DNA from: an uncultured Rothia sp.
GTDB lineage: Bacteria; Actinomycetota; Actinomycetes; Actinomycetales; Micrococcaceae
Direction: 5' to 3'
Length of the DNA stretch: 64,000 nucleotides
NCBI RefSeq assembly: GCF_916715725.1
Contig: NZ_CAKAPD010000007.1
Span: 1-64,000 of the forward strand
Shown one piece after another: positions 58,378 through 64,000 of this stretch; positions within the stretch are counted from its first letter, which is position 1, and each line of letters starts with the position of its first letter. The translations under genes were made by a program, and so were the position numbers. Below the pieces are notes generated by a model that worked only from the letters and a program-made list of their open reading frames with translations, did not search any database and had not been told where the DNA came from.

Positions 58378-59874
58378 GTGGCTATTAACCAGAGCGCACC
58401 CAGTAGCGCCCAGAAGAAGGCAGAGGCTCTGCCGTATGACATCAGCGTTTTTGAGATGTTCAGCATTGGTGTGGGTCCTTCGAGCTCGCATACGGTGGGG
58501 CCGATGCGCGCTTCGAACCGTTTTGTGGCGGAGCTGATTGATGAGGGCCTGCTGGAGCGTGTGACGGGTGTGCACGTTGATCTGTATGGTTCGTTGGCGG
58601 CTACGGGTGCTGGTCACGGCACGATGAGTGCTGCGTTGAAGGGCCTGTGCGGTTTTGTTCCGGAGACGATCAATATCGCTGAGTCTGAGGCGATGATTGA
58701 GCGTAATAGTGTGGACGGTACGCTGCCTCTGGCGGGTTACCCGTCTTCTGCTTACGGTGTGACTGCGCCCGGTGGTGAGGAGCAGAAGGTGTACGGCCCG
58801 GTGGTGAAGTACCGTGAGCTGGATATGACTCTGCGCCCTCTGACGGTTCTTCCGCGCCATACGAATGGTATGAAGATCGCGGCGTTTGCGGGTGAGCAGC
58901 TGCTGTTGGAGCGCACCTACTACTCGATTGGTGGCGGTTTCATTGTTGAGGGTTATGAGGAGGCGACCGGTGGTGCGTCGCTGATGAATCCTCCGTATCC
59001 GTTTGGTTCGGCTGCTGAGCTGCTGGAGATGGCGAATGAGTCTGGTCTGTCGATTGCGCAGTTGAAGATGGCGAATGAGTGTTCTCTGCGTTCTGAACAG
59101 GAGGTCCGTGACGGCATCCTGCATATCTACCGCGTGATGAAGGAGTGCATTGGCTCTTCTTTGGCACGTGTGGGTTATTTGCCGGGCCCGCTGAAGGTGC
59201 GTTGCCGTGCGGGTGCGTGGCATCGCGATTTGATGGTGGAGGATCCTTCGAAGTCTCCTGAGTTCGCTATTGACTGGGTGAACTTGATTGCTTTGGCGGT
59301 CAATGAGGAGAACGCTTTTGGCGGTCGCGTGGTGACTGCACCGACGAATGGTGCTGCGGGTATTATTCCGGCAGTGTTGCATTACGCAATGAACTACACG
59401 CAGGGTATTCGCCATTGCGGTCAGGCTGCCCGTGATCAGGCGGTTGTTGATTTCTTCTTGGCGTCTTCTGCTGTGGGTGTGCTGTATAAGAAGCGCGCGT
59501 CGATTTCTGGTGCTGAGGTTGGTTGCCAGGGTGAGGTGGGTAGTGCCTCCTCGATGGCTGCTGCCGGTTTGGCGCAGGTGATGGGTGGTACTCCCGAGCA
59601 GGTTGAGAATGCTGCTGAGATTGCGATGGAACACAACCTGGGTCTGACGTGTGATCCGGTGGGTGGTTTGGTGCAGATTCCGTGTATTGAGCGTAATGCG
59701 ATGGCTGCGTCGAATGCTGTGACCGCGGCTCGTATGGCGTTGCGTGGCGATGGTACGCACCGTGTGTCGTTGGATCAGGTGATTGAGACGATGCGTCAGA
59801 CCGGTTTGGATATGTCTCACCGCTATAAGGAGACGTCCATGGGTGGTTTGGCTGTGAATGTGGTGGAATGCTAG
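58378..59874 (+). CDS. sdaA: L-serine ammonia-lyase (serine dehydratase), iron-sulphur type
   Basis: SdaA deaminates L-serine to pyruvate using an oxygen-sensitive 4Fe-4S cluster. The 498-residue single-chain enzyme has the beta domain start SVFEMFSIGVGPSSSHTVGPMRA near 22-44. The alpha domain carries cluster cysteines in GAEVGCQGEVGSASSMAAAGL and GLTCDPVGGLVQIPCIERNAMAA. The GTG at 58378 follows GAAGGA. Placement after gcvPT suggests serine/glycine turnover (serine hydroxymethyltransferase linking the two). It is preceded by a 210-base gap holding the gcvT terminator and probably its own promoter. Confidence 0.95.
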   Translation: MAINQSAPSSAQKKAEALPYDISVFEMFSIGVGPSSSHTVGPMRASNRFVAELIDEGLLERVTGVHVDLYGSLAATGAGHGTMSAALKGLCGFVPETINIAESEAMIERNSVDGTLPLAGYPSSAYGVTAPGGEEQKVYGPVVKYRELDMTLRPLTVLPRHTNGMKIAAFAGEQLLLERTYYSIGGGFIVEGYEEATGGASLMNPPYPFGSAAELLEMANESGLSIAQLKMANECSLRSEQEVRDGILHIYRVMKECIGSSLARVGYLPGPLKVRCRAGAWHRDLMVEDPSKSPEFAIDWVNLIALAVNEENAFGGRVVTAPTNGAAGIIPAVLHYAMNYTQGIRHCGQAARDQAVVDFFLASSAVGVLYKKRASISGAEVGCQGEVGSASSMAAAGLAQVMGGTPEQVENAAEIAMEHNLGLTCDPVGGLVQIPCIERNAMAASNAVTAARMALRGDGTHRVSLDQVIETMRQTGLDMSHRYKETSMGGLAVNVVEC

Positions 59875-60131
59875 GTGCACGCTGTGGCAGGTTTGCACTC
59901 CTGATGAGGGTGTGGTAGACAGAAGGGATTTCTTCCTGTATCGTTAGTATTTACGCTTTCCCTAACCTTTGTGCCTTCATATAGCGGTGGGCACGGGCTG
60001 AAGGTGACGTTTTTCCGTCCGACTCTATAGCTTCGAGCACCGTTCTATTCGGGGGCTGAGGTTGTCGTGTCGCCGGTAATGTCGCCGGGAGGCTGATTGC
60101 TAACAGACATGTCTGTGGAAGGATCCCCATT
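59875..60131 (+). promoter_or_regulatory. rpoB leader and promoter region
   Basis: The 257-base gap precedes rpoB. TAGTAT (about 59945-59950) is a -10 candidate. A tandem TGTCGCCGG direct repeat occurs at about 60069 and 60080. AAGGAT lies before the TTG start. No terminator-like attenuator was recognised, so rpoBC appears to be transcribed separately from rplJL. Confidence 0.4.
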
Positions 60132-63100
60132 TTGGTCGCTTCGAGCACCTCTAACCATGACGCCGCTAACGGCGCAGAGAACGTCTCGCGCCGAATTTCA
60201 TTCGCGAAGATTAACGAACCGCTGAAGGTTCCCAACCTGCTTGCTATCCAGACCGATAGCTTCGACCGCCTCGTGGGTAACGAGCGCTGGGCGGAGCGTC
60301 TGGAAAAGGCGCAGGCTGCTGGTGACACTTCTGTCCCCGCTCAGTCCGGTCTGGCTGAGATTTTTGAAGAAATCTCCCCGATTCGTGACTTCCAGGAGAC
60401 TATGCAGCTCTCCTTCTCTGAGCCTGAGTTTGCTGACCCCAAGTACTCTGTTGAGGAGTGCAAGGACCGTGACGCAACCTACTCGGCTCCGCTGTACATT
60501 AAGGCTGAATTCATGAACCTCGCTACTGGCGAGGTCAAGCAGCAGACTCTGTTCATGGGTGACTTCCCCCTGATGACCGAGGCCGGTACCTTCGTTATTA
60601 ACGGTACTGAGCGTGTGGTCGTTTCTCAGCTGGTGCGTTCCCCCGGTGCTTACTTCGAGAAGGCTCCGGACCGTACCTCCGATAAGGACATTTACTCTGC
60701 CCGCGTGATTCCTTCCCGCGGTGCATGGTTCGAGCTTGAGATTGATAAGCGCGACCAGGTTGGCGTGCGTCTGGACCGTAAGCGTAAGCAGTCCGTGACT
60801 GTTCTGCTGAAGGCTCTGGGCTGGACCGAGTCCAAGATCCTGGCTGAGTTCGGTCAGTACGACTCCATCCGCGCAACCCTGGAGAAGGACTCCGTTAAGG
60901 ACCGCGACGAGGCTCTGCTGGACATCTACCGCAAGCTGCGTCCGGGCGAACCCCCGACGGTTGAAGCTGCCCAGGCTCTGCTGGACAACATGTACTTCAC
61001 CCCGCGCCGCTACGACCTGGCGAAGGTTGGCCGTTACAAGCTGAACCGTAAGCTCGGCGTGGACGTTCCCATGGATTCCCCCGAGGCTTCCGTTCTGAGC
61101 CAGGACGACATCGCTCAGATGATTCGTTACCTCTGCGCTCTGCACGCAGGCGAGACCAGCATCCCCGGTGTCCGCGACGGCGAGGAAATCTCCCTCAAGA
61201 TCGATATCGACGACATCGACCACTTCGGTAACCGTCGTATCCGCACCGTGGGCGAGCTGATTGAGAACCAGATCCGTACCGGTCTGTCCCGTATGGAGCG
61301 CGTGGTTCGCGAGCGCATGACCACCCAGGACGTGGACGCTATTACCCCGCAGTCTCTGGTGAACATCCGCCCCGTCGTGGCAGCTATCAAGGAGTTCTTC
61401 GGTACTTCTCAGCTGTCGCAGTTCATGGACCAGAACAACCCGCTGGCAGGTCTGACCCACAAGCGTCGTCTGTCCGCACTGGGCCCGGGCGGTCTGTCCC
61501 GTGACCGTGCAGGCATGGAAGTTCGAGACGTCCACCCCTCGCACTACGGTCGTATGTGCCCCATTGAAACCCCTGAAGGCCCGAACATTGGTCTGATTGG
61601 TTCGCTGGCAACCTACGGTCGCATCAACTCCTTCGGTTTCATTGAGACCCCCTACCGCGTGGTGACTGACGGCCGCGTGACCGACGAGGTCCGCTACCTG
61701 ACCGCTGACGATGAGAAGTCTGTCGTTATCGCACAGGCAAACGCACCGCTGAACCCGGACCGCACCTTCGCTGAGAACGAGGTTCTCTGCCGTGCGGGTG
61801 ACGGCTCTGGTGAAGCTGTTCTGGTTGCTCCCGGTGCCGTACAGTACATGGACGTTTCCCCGCGCCAGATGGTGTCCGTGGCTACCGCCCTGATTCCTTA
61901 CCTGGAGCACGACGACGCTAACCGAGCACTGATGGGTGCTAACATGCAGCGTCAGGCTGTGCCCCTGCTGGAGTCTGAGGCTCCCGTGGTTGGTACCGGT
62001 ATGGAGAAGTACGCGGCACTGGATTCCGGTGACTCCGTGCTCGCGAAGAAGCCCGGTGTGGTTTCCTCCGTGGACGCTAAGACCGTTATCGTCCGTAACG
62101 ACGACGGCTCTGTCTCCACCTACCCGATCATGAAGTTCTCCCGCTCGAACCCGGGTAACTGCTACAACCAGCGCGTTGTGGTGAAGGAAGGCCAGCGCGT
62201 CGAATACCGCGACGTTATTGCTGACGGCCCCTCCACCGACGGCGGCGAGCTGGCACTGGGTAAGAACCTGCTCGTGGCATACATGCCGTGGGAAGGCCTG
62301 AACTACGAGGATGCGATTATCCTCTCCCAGCGCATGGTTTCTGAGGACGTGCTGACCTCGATTCACATTGAGGAGCACGAGATTGACGCCCGCGACACCA
62401 AGCTGGGCCCCGAGGAGATTACCCGCGATATCCCGAACGTGTCCGAGGATGTTCTCTCGGCTCTGGACGAGCGCGGCATCATCCACATTGGTGCCGAGGT
62501 TGAGGCTGGCGACATCCTGGTTGGTAAGGTCACCCCCAAGGGCGAGACCGAGCTGACCCCCGAGGAGCGCCTGCTGCGCGCAATCTTCGGTGAGAAGTCC
62601 CGCGAGGTTCGCGACACCTCCCTGAAGGTTCCTCACGGTGAGTCCGGTACCGTCATCGGTATCCGCATCTTCGACCGCGAGAACAACGACGAGGACGATC
62701 TGCCCCCGGGCGTGAACCAGCTGGTCCGCGTGTACGTGGCTCAGAAGCGTAAGATTACCGACGGCGACAAGCTTGCAGGCCGCCACGGTAACAAGGGTGT
62801 TATTTCCAAGATCCTGCCGATCGAGGATATGCCCTTCCTGGAAGACGGTACCCCCGTGGACGTTATCCTGAACCCGCTGGGCGTGCCCGGTCGTATGAAC
62901 ATTGGTCAGGTTCTGGAAGTCCACACCGGTTGGCTGGCTAAGCAGGGTTGGAAGATTGAGGGCGAGCCCGAGTGGCTCAAGCACATGCCGAACTTCCCGA
63001 AGGAATCCGGCCCGACCCGCCTGGCAACCCCGGTGTTCGACGGTGCCCACGAGGACGAACTGTTCGACCTCATGGACCACTCGAACCCGAACCGCGATGG

Positions 63101-63638
63101 TGACCGTCTGATCAACCGTTCCGGTAAGGCACGTCTGATTGACGGCCGTTCCGGTGAGCCGTTCCCGGACCCGATTTCGGTTGGTTACCAGTACATCCTG
63201 AAGCTGCACCACCTGGTGGATGACAAGATTCACGCTCGTTCCACCGGTCCGTACTCGATGATTACCCAGCAGCCCCTGGGTGGTAAGGCTCAGTTCGGTG
63301 GTCAGCGCTTCGGTGAGATGGAAGTGTGGGCGCTGGAGGCATACGGCGCCGCATACACCCTGCAGGAAATCCTGACCGTCAAGTCCGATGACGTGGCGGG
63401 CCGTGTGAAGGTTTACGAGGCTATCGTGAAGGGCGAGAATATCCCTGAGCCGGGTATCCCCGAATCCTTCAAGGTTCTTATCAAGGAAATGCAGTCTCTG
63501 TGCCTGAACGTCGAGGTGCTCTCCACCGACGGCAAGATTATTGAGATGAGCGACTCGGAGGAAGAAGGCTTCCGGGCAGCAGAAGATATGGGCGTGAGCC
63601 TGACCCACGACGAGCCTAGCTCCGTCGACGAGGCATAA
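60132..63638 (+). CDS. rpoB: DNA-directed RNA polymerase beta subunit
   Basis: The 1168-residue RpoB has the actinobacterial length and begins, after a TTG start, with a polar segment and ISFAKINEPLKVPNLLAIQTDSFDRL. The rifampicin region reads GTSQLSQFMDQNNPLAGLTHKRRLSALGPGG, with the usual Asp, His and Ser at the three main resistance positions, so it looks wild-type. Catalytic and switch blocks such as LAGRHGNKGVISKILP, PLGVPGRMNIGQVLE and QPLGGKAQFGGQRFGEMEVWALEAYGA are intact. rpoC follows after 110 bases. Confidence 0.98.
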   Translation: MVASSTSNHDAANGAENVSRRISFAKINEPLKVPNLLAIQTDSFDRLVGNERWAERLEKAQAAGDTSVPAQSGLAEIFEEISPIRDFQETMQLSFSEPEFADPKYSVEECKDRDATYSAPLYIKAEFMNLATGEVKQQTLFMGDFPLMTEAGTFVINGTERVVVSQLVRSPGAYFEKAPDRTSDKDIYSARVIPSRGAWFELEIDKRDQVGVRLDRKRKQSVTVLLKALGWTESKILAEFGQYDSIRATLEKDSVKDRDEALLDIYRKLRPGEPPTVEAAQALLDNMYFTPRRYDLAKVGRYKLNRKLGVDVPMDSPEASVLSQDDIAQMIRYLCALHAGETSIPGVRDGEEISLKIDIDDIDHFGNRRIRTVGELIENQIRTGLSRMERVVRERMTTQDVDAITPQSLVNIRPVVAAIKEFFGTSQLSQFMDQNNPLAGLTHKRRLSALGPGGLSRDRAGMEVRDVHPSHYGRMCPIETPEGPNIGLIGSLATYGRINSFGFIETPYRVVTDGRVTDEVRYLTADDEKSVVIAQANAPLNPDRTFAENEVLCRAGDGSGEAVLVAPGAVQYMDVSPRQMVSVATALIPYLEHDDANRALMGANMQRQAVPLLESEAPVVGTGMEKYAALDSGDSVLAKKPGVVSSVDAKTVIVRNDDGSVSTYPIMKFSRSNPGNCYNQRVVVKEGQRVEYRDVIADGPSTDGGELALGKNLLVAYMPWEGLNYEDAIILSQRMVSEDVLTSIHIEEHEIDARDTKLGPEEITRDIPNVSEDVLSALDERGIIHIGAEVEAGDILVGKVTPKGETELTPEERLLRAIFGEKSREVRDTSLKVPHGESGTVIGIRIFDRENNDEDDLPPGVNQLVRVYVAQKRKITDGDKLAGRHGNKGVISKILPIEDMPFLEDGTPVDVILNPLGVPGRMNIGQVLEVHTGWLAKQGWKIEGEPEWLKHMPNFPKESGPTRLATPVFDGAHEDELFDLMDHSNPNRDGDRLINRSGKARLIDGRSGEPFPDPISVGYQYILKLHHLVDDKIHARSTGPYSMITQQPLGGKAQFGGQRFGEMEVWALEAYGAAYTLQEILTVKSDDVAGRVKVYEAIVKGENIPEPGIPESFKVLIKEMQSLCLNVEVLSTDGKIIEMSDSEEEGFRAAEDMGVSLTHDEPSSVDEA

Positions 63639-63658
63639 GCACCGCCTCCTTCTAGGGT

Positions 63659-63698
63659 GGGGAACCTCGCATGCGCTCGCGTGCGTTGTGGGGTTCCC
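63659..63698 (+). other. Hairpin in the rpoB-rpoC spacer
   Basis: GGGGAACC...GCATGCG pairs imperfectly with CGTGCG...GGTTCCC (63660-63666 with 63692-63698 perfect), capped by CTCG. There is no T run. It is probably an RNA processing or stability element rather than a full terminator. Confidence 0.55.
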
Positions 63699-63748
63699 GC
63701 CCGCTAACCCAAGTCTTCAGAAACTTACAGAAAGAGATTAGGACCGAT

Positions 63749-64000
63749 ATGTCCAACGAATCTTCGCTTGGTTTGATGCGAATTGGCCTCGCCACTGCCG
63801 ACGACATCCGTCGTTGGTCCTTTGGTGAGGTTAAGAAGCCCGAGACCATCAACTACCGTACCCTGAAGCCCGAGAAGGACGGTCTCTTCGACGAGCGTAT
63901 CTTCGGCCCCACCAAGGACTGGGAGTGCTACTGCGGTAAGTACAAGCGCGTGCGCTTCAAGGGCATTGTGTGTGAGCGCTGTGGTGTTGAGGTGACTCGC
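63749..64000 (+). CDS. rpoC: DNA-directed RNA polymerase beta' subunit (5' part, cut by window edge)
   Basis: The first 84 codons of RpoC are present. After an acidic start (MSNESSLGLMRIGLATADDI) come WSFGEVKKPETINYRTLKPEKDGLFDERIFGPTKDWECYCGKYKRVRFKGIVCERCGVEVTR. These include the N-terminal zinc-binding cysteines (CYCG and CERCG). ATG 63749 follows AGGACC. The remainder lies beyond 64000. Confidence 0.97.
   Translation, partial: MSNESSLGLMRIGLATADDIRRWSFGEVKKPETINYRTLKPEKDGLFDERIFGPTKDWECYCGKYKRVRFKGIVCERCGVEVTR

Noticed and set aside
61397..61500. Possible rifampicin-resistance substitutions in RpoB
   Set aside because: The three main positions (Asp, His, Ser) carry the susceptible residues.
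60198..63608. Very long minus-strand frame opposite rpoB, and similar frames opposite narG, narH, gcvP, ppk1 and sdaA
   Set aside because: These are antisense shadows caused by strong third-position codon bias; the sense frames are unmistakable conserved proteins.

Overview
The window comes from a high-GC Gram-positive genome. The best fit is an oral or mucosal Micrococcaceae species of the genus Rothia, most likely R. mucilaginosa-like. This is inferred from four things: mycothiol synthase (mshD) beside an orphan GlnR-type regulator; the actinobacterial order aspartate aminotransferase / tRNA-Trp / secE / nusG / rplK / rplA; ppk1 beside a Nudix-histidine phosphatase fusion; and a nitrate reductase plus molybdenum-cofactor block. 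No rRNA, CRISPR array, prophage or insertion sequence was seen.

Layout. 1-274: tRNA-Thr (partial), tRNA-Met and an identical second tRNA-Thr. 0.4-7 kb: a flavin-dependent oxidoreductase, a MaoC-type dehydratase pair, murB, an unknown protein, an MFS transporter and a small membrane protein. 7-16 kb, almost all minus strand: asd, folA, thyA, a Nudix/phosphatase fusion, ppk1, mshD and glnR. 16-21 kb: a 39-residue membrane protein, nitrobindin, ygfZ, pfkA and an aspartate aminotransferase. 21.5-28.3 kb: tRNA-Trp, secE, nusG, rplK, rplA, a TehA-like channel, an orphan ABC ATPase, rplJ and rplL, with several structured leaders. 28.6-35 kb: a sucrose locus (scrB, a lower-GC secreted protein, scrA, a GNAT acetyltransferase and the LacI-type regulator scrR). 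35-45.4 kb: molybdenum cofactor synthesis (moeA, mobA, moaD and moaA leftward; modA, modB, a second moeA, moaC, mog, moaE and moeB rightward). 45.5-53.7 kb: narGHJI and narK. 54-59.9 kb: gcvP, gcvT and sdaA. 60-64 kb: rpoB and the start of rpoC.

How it works together. The Mo block imports molybdate (ModAB; no ModC in view) and builds molybdopterin guanine dinucleotide for NarG. NarK supplies nitrate, so the 35-54 kb region reads as one anaerobic nitrate-respiration module. The sucrose locus couples PTS uptake (ScrA) to hydrolysis of sucrose-6-phosphate (ScrB). ScrR probably controls it through an ATATGTCA-N6-TGACATAT operator at scrA and a related site at its own promoter. Glycine cleavage plus serine deaminase feed one-carbon units and pyruvate. 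These accessory modules occupy the 32 kb between rplL and rpoB.

The window is mostly conventional. The less ordinary signals are: five genes whose -10 box sits 6-7 nt from the ATG (leaderless transcripts); a 20-bp-period tandem repeat before the TehA-like gene; mutually exclusive hairpins with a possible five-codon ORF before rplJ; an enterobacterial-type Asd; an AT-rich rhodanese half of MoeB; an uncharacterised lower-GC secreted protein inside the sucrose locus; and the absence of modC and gcvH from otherwise complete gene sets.
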